Both the position numbers and the translations under genes were made by a program. DNA of 64,000 nucleotides from Antedon mediterranea. Its lineage: Eukaryota; Echinodermata; Crinoidea; Comatulida; Antedonidae. The notes under the pieces are model-generated. The model was not told the origin of the DNA. It worked only from the letters and a program-made list of their open reading frames with translations, and ran no database searches. Where the stretch lies: contig NC_092680.1 in NCBI RefSeq assembly GCF_964355755.1, positions 1,059,001-1,123,000 of the forward strand, given 5' to 3'. Every line of letters starts with the position of its first letter. Position 1 is the first letter of the stretch. Shown here piece after piece: positions 1-12,780 of this stretch.

Positions 1-3000
1 TTGTTTTGAGATGTTGTTTCCGAGTAAAAATCAAATACGGAATCTGCACTATTTTTGCTGAACACTGGTGACAAATTCCTAGATGATTCTGAAGTGTGCC
101 CTTCGTCATTTGTAGGTTCCTCAAAAACGAGACGAGCTACTGGTTCCTTCATCACAGAACACCTTCTTGACGACCTCCTAGTGGCCTTTGTTTGGCTCAG
201 TCCTGAACAAGATGAACTCAAAGTTTTCCTTCGCTGGGAATTCAATTGAGATTTCAGTTTACCAGATTTCTTGTCCTGCTCTTTCAAAATGACTGTAGTA
301 CTACTATCAGTACCAGACGTAGTTCTCTGTAATCCTGCAGTTGTCTTTGCTGGTGAGCTCCTTCCGTAGTCACTGACATCGTCAGAGGATGCAGTCGCGC
401 TAAAGAGTCTCTTATGAAGTGGTATAGATCTTTCACCATGTACTGGTGAGTCCGGTATGTCTAGTTAAGTTATAAATAATTAGTTTTAATAAAGGTATAT
501 ATAATTTGTTTTAAATGAAATGAATAGGCAGAGCCAACAAACTGGATATAAATAAACAACCAGGAATCTAAACTTTATTTTCAACCAAAATTGACATTTT
601 GGACCAGCGCAGGGGTCAAAAGGAGGGTGGGTGGACAATACACCAACCAGGCAAATGTTTGCCATAATGTTGTGAAACTCTTTTATTGTGATTGACTATA
701 GAGTGCCTAGGATGACATTTTTCTACCAATTAAGGTAGGCTGATGTGTAACATATCAAACAGAAAACAAAACAAAGGGTAATTGTTATTCCATCAATTAT
801 TACTAAAACATATACAGTATATCTTATATCTTTAAAGGAAGAAACAAATTTCAGGCAAAATGTTTTAATGCAAGGGTTTTTTTCTTACCATCTGTTCCTG
901 ATTTCTTTGCCCTATCTAGAGCTTCTAGGGCACATCGCATGCTGTTAGGGGTGTCAGGTGTGGAGAGTTTAGGATGAATTGCCATCTAAATTAGAAAATT
1001 ATTAATAAATAAAAAGATCTGATCTAGCACTAGGAATACAACTAGGAAGCATGTTGACAACACTATGGAAGGAATGTCAATTTTTAAGACCTGCCTGTCC
1101 CATCTTGACCATGTTTTTAATTCGCACTGCAATACATCCTATAGATGGGATTCAATGTAAGTCATTGATTCCATCTGAATGAATATATTATAATATACGA
1201 TAAAAATTAATACAAATTGTATGGACAACACTTACTGGACTAAATGGACTACCAGCAGCAAACACATAAGGTCTGTGGATAATGTCTTAAAAAAAAGAAG
1301 AAAAAAGTTATATCATTTCTGGCATAATAATAATACTATATTATAAATCCAGTGTAGGATGTATCTAACAAATCATTTCAAAAATTGTTTAATGAGATTT
1401 TAACTCAATTTTATTTAATAAAATAAAAAGTAATTCTAATTTATTTTTACAAGACAAGTAAATACAGAGATCAGCAAAAAAAACGACATTGTGGTAAAAT
1501 ACACAGCCACTGTGCAATTGGGACTGGACCGTTTTTGGAGTTGTTTACCACCTGTTGGTCCCGATACTTCATTAACAGTGTTAGTGGGAAGTTGAACAAA
1601 TAAATAAACACAAGTATGGTCATGGAGAGATTAATATTATTTACAAGTACAAATTAGTAATTATTATTACCTGCAGCTTCATCAGCTTTCCTTTTTTTTC
1701 TTTTTGCAAATTTTTCAGAACTCTTCTTAATCTGATCTTCTATCAGTTTTGGCTGCATTGATTTTAATCGCTGGAATGAAAGGATAAATTATTTTGGTTA
1801 TGGAAAGAAATAATATATTTAAAGCTCTGTCTACACTATCAAACTAGTTTGAACAAAAGTGTGATGTGCCCAAATATGGTAGTGGCATGACATCATCCTG
1901 TCCACCATCATGAATCCCACAAATTTGTTTTAAGGTCTCTATGAGATAAATTAGTATTTTCAGCAATGGTTATAAATAAATAATTAGTCTTTACCAATGA
2001 TAATTGAAATTATTAGTAAACCTTTATTACCTTAAGTCGTCCAATAATTGGTGAGCCATCATCTCCTGTTTTGACTTGAAACAAGGATTCCGCAACATGT
2101 TGCTGATTTTGTCTGCAACTATTAACAAAAATTAAATTGTTAGTTTAACTCCAAAAACAAGAAAAATATCAAAATAAAGTCAGTGATATAACTAGAAAGT
2201 CAAAATTATAATTTAATAAAAAATTTCACAACAAGAGAAAATTATACTTAAAATTATAATTATTATTTATTCAGAAAAAGATACATTTTACAAAATATGA
2301 TACAAATTAAACAAACACAACCCAAGGAGAAAATATAATATCATAGTCACTAGTTCAAGTTGCCAGGAAAGCACAAAAGCAGCCTAAGCCACTGTCACCA
2401 ATTAAGTGTGTACCTCACCAGGAAAGCACAAAAGCAGCCTAAGCCACTGTCACCAATTAAGTGTGTACCTCACCAGGAAAGCACAAAAGCAGCCTAAGCC
2501 ACTGTCACCAATTAAGTGTGTACCTCACCAGGAAAGCACAAAAGCAGCCTAAGCCACTGTCACCAATTAAGTGTGTACCTCACCAGGAAAGCACAAAAGC
2601 AGCCTAAGCCACTGTCACCAATTAAGTGTGTACCTCACCAGGAAAGCACAAAAGCAGCCTAAGCCACTGTCACCAATTAAGTGTGTACCTCACCAGGAAA
2701 GCACAAAAGCAGCCTAAGCCACTGTCACCAATTAAGTGTGTACCTCACCAGGAAAGCACAAAAGCAGCCTAAGCCACTGTCACCAATTAAGTGTGTACCT
2801 CACCAGGAAAGCACAAAAGCAGCCTAAGCCACTGTCACCAATTAAGTGTGTACCTCACCAGGAAAGCACAAAAGCAGCCTAAGCCACTGTCACCAATTAA
2901 GTGTGTACCTCACCAGGAAAGCACAAAAGCAGCCTAAGCCACTGTCACCAATTAAGTGTGTACCTCACCAGGAAAGCACAAAAGCAGCCTAAGCCACTGT

Positions 3001-4752
3001 CACCAATTAAGTGTGTACCTCACCAGGAAAGCACAAAAGCAGCCTAGCCACTGTCACCAATTAAGTGTGTACCTCACAAGGAAAGCACAAAAGCAGCCTA
3101 AGCCACTGTCACCAATTAAGTGTGTACCTCACAAGGAAAGCACAAAAGCAGCCTAAGCCACTGTCACCAATTAAGTGTGTACCTCACCAGGAAAGCACAA
3201 AAGCAGCCTAAGCCACTGTCACCAATTAAGTGTGTACCTCCAACCAGTCACTACTAAATAAGCAATACAAATAATATAAATTTAACATAGACTTAAAGTT
3301 ACTATAAATAAAATATTGGTCGCAGTCAATTGTTTTTAGGCGTTATAAAAAGATATAATCAAACGAACCTGTCAACCCACAAAACAGATAAGATGTGTAT
3401 CCCCCACTTGACAGCTCTCTCATATGTACTAGGCTTACCATCTTTCCATATAACATGCGTCACTTCTTTTGTCAATCTGTTTGAAATCTGAGACATCAAA
3501 TAATAATAATCATTACACAGTAGAAAACTCTTCACCTATTAAGAGGACACGTTGGCCATCAAATCAAATCAAATCTTTATTCGTTTCATATATACTAAAT
3601 TGTACATGGAAAAATTGTTTTCCTCGACAGAAAAATATGGTAAAACATTCATAATTAAATCATACATAGAACAAATTTACAATTTAAAAACATTAATTAA
3701 AACATCCATCAACAGTAAAACTTTAAAATATATATTGCATGTGCGCTATTATGATCTAACAATCTTTGAGTTAAAAATATGAGTTGAATTTGGTACAAAA
3801 GACAGTCGGTTTCTTGACGTATCAGCTTTAGGAGCCCGTAACCGGCCTGACTTGTCCTTAAAAAAATCTCATATGTGATCGATGTTTCTTATCTTCTAAA
3901 ATTTTACTTAATTTACTTAGGACCTGGTTTTCATAAAGATATTTTAAATCATTAACCGTACAACCAATTATATTTGATGCTATCTTAGCATTGTGTTATA
4001 ACATATATTGCCCTTTGTTCATGTCTTAGGAATGCATCTCTCTAATAGAGGAGTCTCCTGAATAGCAGTGCCAGTAAGAGAGAGAGATTCAAGTGTTGAT
4101 CTTAAGAATTAGATGTTTTATAGAAATTGTGCTGAATTATATTGAGACTTGATGACTGGAAAATAATAAAAATTATTGGAAATGAAAAGCAATGCCAAAT
4201 TATTATTGTAGATGGGATGAGAAGTGAATCTACAACCTCTTTCCATCACCCACATGCCAATGTTTAAAATAAGAAGCTTGGTCTGTGTGTGATTTCAATC
4301 TCTAATTTACAAGATACTCACATTAGCACCAAGAAGTTCAAGCTGCTTTGAGACTGCTTTCGATCGATTCTCAAATCCACATCGTACCTCCACATATGCT
4401 AACACATCTTAAACAAAACAAAAACAGAAATTAGAGGTATGCACTGGTCATATTTATTCAATTCAATTTTATTTTTATAAGATACATCATTGTGAAATAA
4501 CATGAGTTTTTTTTATTAATCAAGATTAATCTTAGTAGTTAACCACTTTGACTTATTTAGTATTAACACATAAAAGAACTTATACATGTCAATTGTAAGT
4601 TTAAAATTATTTATGTTAAGCAATAAACAAATGAATTAATGAAAAACAAGGTGATGAAAACAAGGGAAAGTAACTAAACAGATTTTACCTTTTAAAACTC
4701 TATCATCAACACTTTGAGTATCTGGTAGATAATTTTCTACATCTTCATCCAT
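1..4752 (-). CDS. MCPH1: Microcephalin (MCPH1), 5' part, 8 exons, runs off the left edge
   Basis: Nuclear BRCT protein of the DNA-damage, chromosome-condensation and centrosome pathways. Exons in transcript order are 4752-4689, 4407-4322, 3487-3369, 2118-2031, 1770-1671, 1285-1236, 985-889 and 460-1. All have GT/AG borders and joining phases, giving about 354 residues. The start ATG at 4752 opens MDEDVENYLPDTQ. Residues about 20-95 form the N-terminal BRCT domain: DVLAYVEVRCGFENRSK, then KEVTHVIWKDG and ILSVLWVDSCR, with the BRCT tryptophan near residue 87. These match vertebrate MCPH1 (VVAYVEVWSS, VTHVIFKDG, SVLWVEKCR) in order and spacing. A basic stretch (KKSSEKFAKRKKRK) and PYVFAAGSPFSP follow. 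The last visible exon is a Ser/Thr/Lys-rich linker. The two C-terminal BRCT domains expected of the family would lie left of the window. Identity is secure; exact borders are by eye. Confidence 0.93.
2363..3240. repeat. 55-bp minisatellite, about 16 tandem copies
   Basis: The unit begins CAGGAAAGCACAAAAGCAGC and recurs every 55 bp inside the MCPH1 intron between the exons at 3369-3487 and 2031-2118. Most copies look identical. One near 3045 lacks a single A, and two after it read CACAAGG instead of CACCAGG, so the variants cluster at one end. A 66-residue reading frame across the last copies is only repeat sequence. Confidence 0.97.
3558..4015 (-). mobile_element. Possible truncated LINE 3' end in MCPH1 intron
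   Basis: The plus strand opens with an ATCAA simple repeat followed by CTTTATT, then non-simple sequence. Read on the minus strand this is a body, an AATAAAG-like signal and a GATTT simple-repeat tail, as in CR1/L2-type LINE 3' ends. A comparable start is seen near 29608. No reverse transcriptase frame is visible, so the call rests on shape only. Confidence 0.28.
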
Positions 4753-5740
4753 CACAAAAGAAATAAGTCAAATAATTGTTTTCTAAATTCTAGTGTGGGT
4801 ATAGGCCTAGAAAAAAATGAAGGTTTAGTAGGTTGATAATAATAATAGTCTACCTTTAGTAAAGTTAAGAGGCAATGAATTTCTAAACTGATCATAATTT
4901 ATGAGCCTCTTCTCTCATATGTGACTGTGTGTGTGTGTTGGTCAAGGTTGTTTTTGAATGAGGTAACACTCTTGAATTACATTTTATTAATAATTATTCG
5001 CCAACAAATATAGATTAGATAGAGTAAAGCTGAATTTATCAGTTATAAGGAGCAATCCATCCATCCATTGTTGATGCACAAAGTTTATTCAAAAAGTAAT
5101 CAATTCAATAACTAAATTAGGCCTACTAGGCTAGGCCTAAATATAATTAAAAGTATATAAAATAATATTTTATCATGACAATTATGACATATCTCATATT
5201 TATAATAATTAATATTCATAGTCACTGTAGAAAGCTTAATAAATATAATTAAGAATATTATTATTAGCCTTTTAGGCCTAGTAATTATCCTAGTACTATA
5301 GCCTAGTAGCCAAGGCCTAGATCTGTCCTAAACTAGCCTAGGCCTCCCTCTCCCTCTGACCTAGGCTAGGCCTACTACTACTAGGCCTACTATACTAGGC
5401 TAGGGAGTAGGGGCCTAGCCTAGGCCTAGCTAGGTAGACCTAGTAGGCCTACTAGCTAGGGGTAGGGGCCTAGTCTAGACCTAGCCTGGCCTACCATAGC
5501 CTAGCCTGTAGGCCTAGCTAGAGTGATGAATTATAACAAAATGTGTACCTTACTTATTGCAATACTTCTTCAATACAGTGGAGGGCGCGCCCAGTGGAGT
5601 GCCACACGTATGTCTATCTACATGTGATTAACGTATAAAGCGAAAGCGGTGTCTCCGCGGGCGGCGAGCAGCTAGCTGTTCAATCAAAACAACAAGTTCA
5701 TACTTGCCCAGGCCATGCCTAGCCTAGCCTCTCTCCTTTT
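4753..5740. other. Upstream region of MCPH1: AGGCCT-dense block and CpG-bearing patch
   Basis: 5270-5530 is densely packed with AGGCCTA/CTAGGCC motifs, some overlapping. 5580-5665 is a GC-richer patch with several CpGs (GGGCGCGCCC, CCGCGGGCGGCG) in otherwise AT-rich DNA, which may be the MCPH1 promoter. A possible minus-strand non-coding first exon ends at 5550 (AATAAG then GTACAC). No coding exon is seen. Confidence 0.35.
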
Positions 5741-5744
5741 TTAA

Positions 5745-7116
5745 AGTGGAGCTCCACCCAGAAAATTACTATTTTTCATACATTTCAACTATTATTTTAA
5801 AATATCATCCCTTATACTACATATTTTTTTGAATTTTTTTTCAATCAGTACGATTTTCTTGAAAATCACGCCTTTTTGCGTTTTGGGGGGATACCTTGTA
5901 ATTTCCTATTCTTTTACATGCAAAAGGGGGGTATATTTGAATAATCCTAAAAAATTCATTTCTTCACCAAAAAAAAAATGTAAAATGTAAATTTATGTAA
6001 TTTTTCCAGATCTTTCTATTTCTGGTATTTTTACCACGTATACATTGCGCAATTTTGCGTAAATAGACACTTTCCCCCGTTCGGGTCCAATTGGGTTTTT
6101 TATTTTGCTAGGGAGTACGATCACGTGACATTTTTCACAATCACACTACTGCAGCTGGCGATCTGTTATTTTGTCGCGATGTTATTTTTGACGGGCGAAA
6201 AGTATATTAAAACATTCTGAATGTGACCCTATTATATTTCACAGTGTAATAATGTGATTATGAGACTATTACTAAAATGTCAAATTTAACGAGATTTGAG
6301 AAAGACGTGGCTATACAGTATATTCAATAAAGCTAGGCCTAGGCCTACTAGAGTGTAGGTATGTACCGATCCTGCGTGGCCTCTAGCTAGGCTAGGCTGA
6401 CAGCAGTGAAGTTTGTTTTGCTGGCACCCGACCTTGGCCTACCCATGGGCCATGATAGGGTGCCTGAATAGTTGCTTTTCAGTCAGGTCTAAGCTTGCAC
6501 ATCGCTTTACTACTCTTGTTCTGTATACTATAGGATTTTGTGTTTCACAATTCTTAATGTGTGAGAAAACCCAGGAACGATAAATGGGGCGAAACGACCA
6601 TGCCTATGAATACATAGGCCTCTAGACAAAAATTCAAGGCTAGCTAGGCTGAGCACACGGCTGAGCTAGGCCTAGCCCTAGCTTAAAGTTAAAAGCAATC
6701 TGATAAGATTATTATGCTGTTGTTGTACAGTGAAAATCATGAGGTTACATGTAAATTATACTGACATTCTTATCGGAAATATTACTTAGGCCTAAACAAA
6801 TCGTATTAATTGTGTGTATAAAATATTTTTCGACACATAATTTACCCAAGGGGAGACCTTTCATCAATGCGTTGAACGGCGACTAAAACGCGTCAGTCGC
6901 TAAGTGTAACGCGTTTTGCGACGTATTGTAAACTAATAACCCCTAAGTTACTGAAAAACTGTAATGTGTTAAAAAACACTATTTTCTGACCGATTTTTTA
7001 GAAATGAGTTTTTGGAAAATATTTCCGTATTTTTCCTGTTTTTTTTTATGTAATCACTTTCAATTAAACATACTTAAACATAATATAAGCTGAGAAAGTC
7101 TGAGTGTAGCTCCACT
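5745..7116. mobile_element. 1.37-kb TTAA-flanked DNA transposon-like element with short TIRs
   Basis: The left end is TTAA then AGTGGAGCTCCACCC. The right end, reversed, is TTAA then AGTGGAGCTACACTC. The two TTAA copies (5741-5744 and 7117-7120) look like the target duplication typical of piggyBac-class elements. The first nine terminal bases match perfectly, and 13 of the first 15 match. The interior is non-coding, T-rich on the left, and includes its own AGGCCT motifs. No transposase frame was found, so it would be non-autonomous. Superfamily assignment is inferred only from TTAA. Confidence 0.6.
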
Positions 7117-8183
7117 TTAAAACTAGCCGCCAATAAACAGAGGGCGCAGTATACTGAAATAGCTCAGAGCCATTATATATATATGGCTCTGAAATAGCTA
7201 ACGCAACCAAAAAATGGATCAAAAATGCAGAAAGGTGTAATATAAATTTGTTTATTTTGTCATTTATAAGTAAAATAATTATTTGTTTTCTACACAGAAG
7301 TGGATGAATTTATTAAAATTGCTAATTGCCTATATTGAATGTTTTATTTTATATTCGTAAAATGTATTTTTAATACGGTAATATGATGGCATATTAATAT
7401 TACCCAGTATAATTGATTTAATTTGTGAAAATTACAACCTGCTGATAAACAGAAATACCAACAAAACGAATTTGACGCAGCCACTTATCATAACTAATTA
7501 AGAGGGCCCCTTGATTGTCAGACTCTGTTTAGTGTCACCCTCTATATAATAATATCCTGGATTTAAATAGCGCATATATAAGCAAGCTCTCAATGCACTG
7601 CAACATTATTACCCCAGTCTGGATCAAACGCGTATGGAAACATACTGCCATAATGCAGTTAGTAATCAGCGCAAAGTTGTGTCTTGATCTAACCGGGTAC
7701 CCATTTATACATGGTGAAATAAAAATACTGCATTTTCAATATACACTAATAATAAAAAGAATACAGAGCCAACTCAATCATTAGTGTTATCAATCCAGCT
7801 TTTTAATTTACACTCTTAAGTCATCAACATTAAAGATACATTCTATTTTCAGGTAAATTCTAATTCTCTGCGAGTAAAGAAATACTAAATTGCCGTTAAA
7901 TTCCAGATGAAACCAGTCATTATTCAACTTGTGTCCTCCACGCTAGGCAAATATAACCCAGTTGTGACATACAAATAGATTTTTTTCAGTAGTAATAATA
8001 TTTATTATATTTTCTGCATAATCTGTCAATATTCAATTATAGATGAACTAAAGCAGTGCTGGATGATAAACGATAACATTATAACTCTGATTTATTTTCT
8101 GAAAGTTCATATTGATTTCATTCCACCGACCACACATAAAAACAGCAAAAGAAGAGATTAGGGAAGAAAGATTAATCGGTCAA
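7117..8183. other. Intergenic, small AT hairpin only
   Basis: AT-rich DNA between the TTAA element and the COX5B stop codon. A hairpin with arms CAGAGCCAT (7165-7173) and ATGGCTCTG (7183-7191) around a TA loop is the only structure noticed. Short ORFs here do not look coding. COX5B 3' UTR must occupy the right end. Confidence 0.5.
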
Positions 8184-9656
8184 CTACTGTATAGGCTCTC
8201 GTTTCTTTAATTGGAACCAGTGACCACAATCGCACCTCTGGGGGTCACCGCTGTAAAGGTTAAACCAGTTAACGTGGGTCATTTCTTCCTCACCTGAAAA
8301 AAAAAAATAGTTGTAAATCATTCACCACGATGTTCTAGTCAAGTTTATTAACATTCATCAAATTGTCCAAAATATTGTTTTTACTTACAGATACAACCTA
8401 CAACTCTTTTTTCAAAAACTGATGGAACTTCTATTGGGGCGTCTCTTGTTCCTGGCGCGCAGTGTTTCACTTGCAAATCAAAAGGATCCTGTCAAAAAAA
8501 AACATACATCATAATATCACACAAAATATTAATTAAATAGTGAGTTATAATGCTGCATTGCTTGGAGTCCAGCATAATGATATGATACAGTGGAGGTGTT
8601 GACGGACTATAGAAAACAAAAACCTGTTAAAATGAGTAAAGTTTTTATAGAGTAAACATGGTAATTATCAACACCAACCATCATTATTCTTCATTGTAAT
8701 TACAATATAAAATTATATATAAGTAAACATGTGACGAGTAAACACAATTACACTCGTCTGTGGAGGCTGGATATAAAAATCATGAAAAATGGGTGTAGTG
8801 TTAAGGTTGCAATCATTTACTACACAATGCTTTCAAGATGAATGTATGCATGATAGTGATAAAGTAGGGACAGGGACTGTGAGATTGCGGATGTTTAGCT
8901 TGACCAGTTATTATACACATTAAAACATGTGATAATCATCATTCTGTAACTTACAAGATTTCCTGCTCTTATTGCTTCAAGTTCTTTTTTTTCTAGACCT
9001 GTGGCATGTTCAAATGTTTCAGGAATTCCTATTTTTGAGAGAATAAAATAAATATTTGCAGGCATCATTGATTTGAGTCTTTGACATTTCAATCAATTAT
9101 GTTTGCGTAGTAAGTAGCATTCACAATAAGAATAGAAAACTAGGCCTACGTTTTGCCATACTCTTCACAGTAATTTCTATCAATCATTATTTTATTAATT
9201 AAAAGTCAATATTTTAAATAAAAAAAAAGATTTTTTTGTCTTTCTTACAAATAAATGTAATTGTAGGCCTCAGTCTAGGCTAGCCTAAACACCTCAGTAG
9301 GTGCAAAAGTACTGTGTAGCGCCAAAAAACAATTCATTACAGCTAGGCCCTACCTACAAGCAAATGAATAAATAGAGGCAGCACACTCCACAACAGACAG
9401 CAGAGAGAGCATGCGATGCCTCCCCAGAATAAAATAGTAGGCTGGCTGCTGGCTGTGTGTATGGTGTGTGAAGATCAACGGCGACACCGGTAAATGATTG
9501 AATACAAAATAATACCAATAAAACACAGAAAATAAATTAACAGTAATCATACAAACCTCCTCCCTCTTTTGCAGTTGCCATACATCGGACAACTGGCCTA
9601 GAAATAGCTTTTTTAATATTAAGAAAGGCTGCAGTTCTTAGTGCGAGAGACGCCAT
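8184..9656 (-). CDS. COX5B: Cytochrome c oxidase subunit 5B, complete, 4 exons
   Basis: Nuclear-encoded zinc-binding subunit of mitochondrial complex IV on the matrix side. Exons in transcript order are 9656-9557, 9028-8955, 8488-8389 and 8293-8184. Total is 384 nt, 127 residues plus TAG. The start is MASLALRTAAFLNIKKAI, an amphipathic basic presequence without acidic residues. HATGLEKKELEAIRAGN and DPFDLQVKHCAPGTRDAP match the family. The C-terminal zinc region has GCIC (residues about 92-95) and RCDCGHWF (about 115-122). Mammals have CPRCG, a CxxC pair; here the second pair is CxC. As remembered, CxC is common in invertebrate orthologues. The next gene start on this strand is MCPH1 at 4752. 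Confidence 0.96.
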
Positions 9657-10259
9657 TTTGAGTTTATCAGAGATACTGGTTACCCACACTGCACTTCGCG
9701 ATAATTCTATTTTTTAGTAGACTTATGTCGCCACCTATAGTTTTAAAGTTTAGAGGCGAGGCCCTTTGGCAAAAAAAAAAACTGTACAAAGGTCATATAT
9801 GAAATAAAGTTTAACTATTCCAATTTGATACTACTGTACGTTAAAAAATTTCAATTATAAAAAAGGTGAAGTTAATAGATTTATACTGTTTAATTATAAA
9901 ATGACCTGAAATATCTTGGAATGTACGTCTATTTTGTCATGATATACGGTAGAAGCACCGTATAAACTGCAGGGCTATTACAATGTAGTATAGGTGAAAT
10001 AAAATTATTATATTAGTCTAATTTTAACCATCATGGCTTCATGACACATAAAGAGAACAATTTCGAGATATTAAAACGAGCATGTAGAACAGGACTGCAC
10101 CTTTTTAAAATGTTAAGTCTACTTTGTACATTATTCAGATTCTGCGTTTTGTTTAAATGAAGAATATTTAGATAATGTTAAAAACAACAAATATATGTAC
10201 AAAGAATTAGGCTTCTACGAGGTGGTAAATGTCGGTTAGGGATGTTGGACTGACAGAAG

Positions 10260-11640
10260 TGGGTCTATCCTATCTTAAGGCTCAAATCGAGTTGAGACGA
10301 TTCGTGAAAAGGAAATATCACTGATATAGCCAGTAGTATTAAATGAATACAACTTAAATTATTTGAACTAGATTGGTACGCGAGCGAAGCGATTCTCGAA
10401 TACATAGTAATTTCAGCATAAAAACATTGTCGTTTACAGAAACAAATAAATAGACACAATGATTTATGTATAGTCAACCAAAATTAGCACCTAGAAACTT
10501 GTCACAAAATGAGTCGAAATTTGTTATTTGGACTCATTTAAACAAACCCAATTTTGTTAAATTATTCTTTATATTTCTTTATTATCTAATCAGTAACGAA
10601 ATATTTTTTTTATAGGCCTATAAATAATATAGGCCTACCACTAAATAGAGTAAAACATTTCCGATTTAATACTTTATTAAAACTGTCACTGTCTCATGGT
10701 CGATTGAAAAAGTAAAGTACATTTAAAGACCACTAATACGTTAATATTTTTGTAATGATTAATTAATACAAACGTTGAGAAACAACTGACAGTAATACAG
10801 TATATATTATTATGTGTTCATAATCTACAAGTAGGGGCTACCCATACTCACAGTGATAACGTTTATTAGTATATTTGTTTATATTATATCTGACAGTACC
10901 AACACACTTTTGATTCAAATGGCGATCAAAAGTGGTTAATACCTATTTGCAGTACTAGATGGTACGCTCGCTTCGCTCGCGTACCATCTAGGTCGTGCCC
11001 ACAGATGGTTCTCGAATACACAGTAATTTCAGCGTAACAAAACTGGCGATTTCAAATGTAGGCCTACGTACCGCAGGACTATAATACATTGTCGTTTATA
11101 TTTATGTAGTCAACTAAAATTAGCACCCTGGGAATTACTTCCGAAGGAGAAACTTACCACAAAATGAGTCCAAATTTTTGAATTTGTGTTTTGTATGTAA
11201 TAGGGTTGAGGGATGGGAAAGCGGATAGGTACAAAGAGGAACAATTTTTTAATATATTCTTTATCCACTCAGTAACGAAATATTGTTTTCATGTTTTAAA
11301 GGCCTATAAATAATATACCTCTAAATACAGTAAAACTTTGCGATTTAATACTTTGTTAAAACTGTCACTGTCATAATCGATTGAAATATTAAAGTACATG
11401 TCACGATACACCACTACGACGTTTATATTATTGGTAATTATTAATTAATACAAACGTTGAGAAGGAACTGTCAGAATAAAGTTTATTTGTATATCTAACA
11501 GTAGAGCCTATCCACAATCTCAGTAATAAAGTTTATTTTTATATATTTTTATATTACATCTAACAGTACGAACATTCACAGTAAGAAATGCCCGATTCAA
11601 ATGAGGACCAAAAACAGTTAATAGGTATTTACAGTATTGT
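10260..11640. repeat. Two diverged tandem copies of a dispersed repeat
   Basis: Blocks at about 10370-10880 and 11010-11560 align. Both have CTCGAATACA.AGTAATTTCAGC, then CAGTAACGAAATATT, AGGCCTATAAATAATAT, ACTGTCACTGTC and ACAAACGTTGAGAA in the same order. Parts recur at 61440-61740 (TTAGCACCCTG, AACTGTCAGTAATAAAGTTT). No coding potential is seen. Confidence 0.7.
10955..10991. repeat. Perfect 12-bp inverted repeat with CG-rich loop
   Basis: Arms CTAGATGGTACG (10955-10966) and CGTACCATCTAG (10980-10991) enclose CTCGCTTCGCTCG. A related half site (GGTACGCGAGCGAAGCG) lies near 10376, at the corresponding point of the neighbouring repeat copy, so this may mark an element end or junction. Confidence 0.75.
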
Positions 11641-12780
11641 CAAAGTATTGCAAGTTTATTCTCAAAGGGCCCATATATTTACCTACCGTATGTGTTAAAC
11701 CAAGGGCTCATAAATTTACCTACTTCTGTTAAACCAAACTCTGGCAGACAGAGAGATTGGGATGTTCCATTGATCGCAAATCAATACATTTGTATAATCG
11801 TATATTAAATCTATCAAAATAGTATTTTTTTAAGAAAATCGGCCTGTCCTCAACATTATGATGCTGTACTCTAGCTGTTCAACCGGTTTTCAGCTATTAA
11901 AAACAATCGTATGAGGAGATAGAAAAATGCGATGCCTCCTCGCATTTTTGTGGCGGGTATTTTTCAAGATGGACATCCATTAGACAGTGTATACTACGAT
12001 CGGAAAACACCCCTATTTGGGGCAAATCGTTGAACCTAAATTCGTTTTAATCGTCAATAACTAATTATCTAACATAATTTAATTAGTAAACAGGGTTACA
12101 TCATGTGGTTAAAATCAGTACCGAAAGTACGAACCAACTTTATATAGGCCTACCATCAAGTAAAAATTCTAGAAGTAAGGCGCGATTTACCGAATTTTGC
12201 CCTTACGTAAATTTATATATAGATTGTATAGCATTACAATACTATTTCTGTTTATTCTCCAAGGGTCTATAAATTTACCTACTTGTGTTAAACCATGGAG
12301 GTATGCAATAATTTGGAATGTTCCATTCATTGCAAATCAATACATTTCTATAAACGTATATTAAATCTATCAAAATAGTATTTTTTAAAGAAAATCGGCC
12401 TGTCTTCAACATTATGATGCTGTACTCGAGCTGTTCAACCGGTTTTCAGCCATTAAAAAAGGTTATCGTAGGAGGAGATAGGAAAATGCGAAGCATCCTC
12501 GTATTATTGTATGCGGGTATTTTTCACGATGGACATGTATTAGACAGTGTATTCCACGATCGGAAAACACCCCTATTTGGGGTCGTTGAACCTAAATTCG
12601 TTTTAATTGTCAATAACTAATTATCTGACTCAATTTAATTAGTAAACAGGGTTACATCAGGTGGTTAAAATCAGTACCGAAAGTACGAACCAACTTTATA
12701 TACCATCGAGTAAACATTCTATAAGTAACGCGCGATTTACCGAATTTTGCCCTTACATAAATTTATATATAGATAAAGTT
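11640..12780. repeat. Second repeat block in two tandem copies; third copy at 61.8 kb
   Basis: About 11640-12235 and 12236-12780 match: GCTGTACTC.AGCTGTTCAAC, ACAGTGTAT, CACGATCGGAAAACACCCC, CAGGGTTACATCA, then ACCGAATTTTGCCCTTAC followed by TTTATATATAGAT. The same order is seen at 61780-62262. A 68-residue ORF at 12414-12620 is not conserved as a frame between copies and is taken as non-coding. Confidence 0.75.

Noticed and set aside
2363-3240. CRISPR-like array of regular repeats
   Set aside because: Directly abutting 55-bp units with no unique spacers, in an intron of an animal gene.
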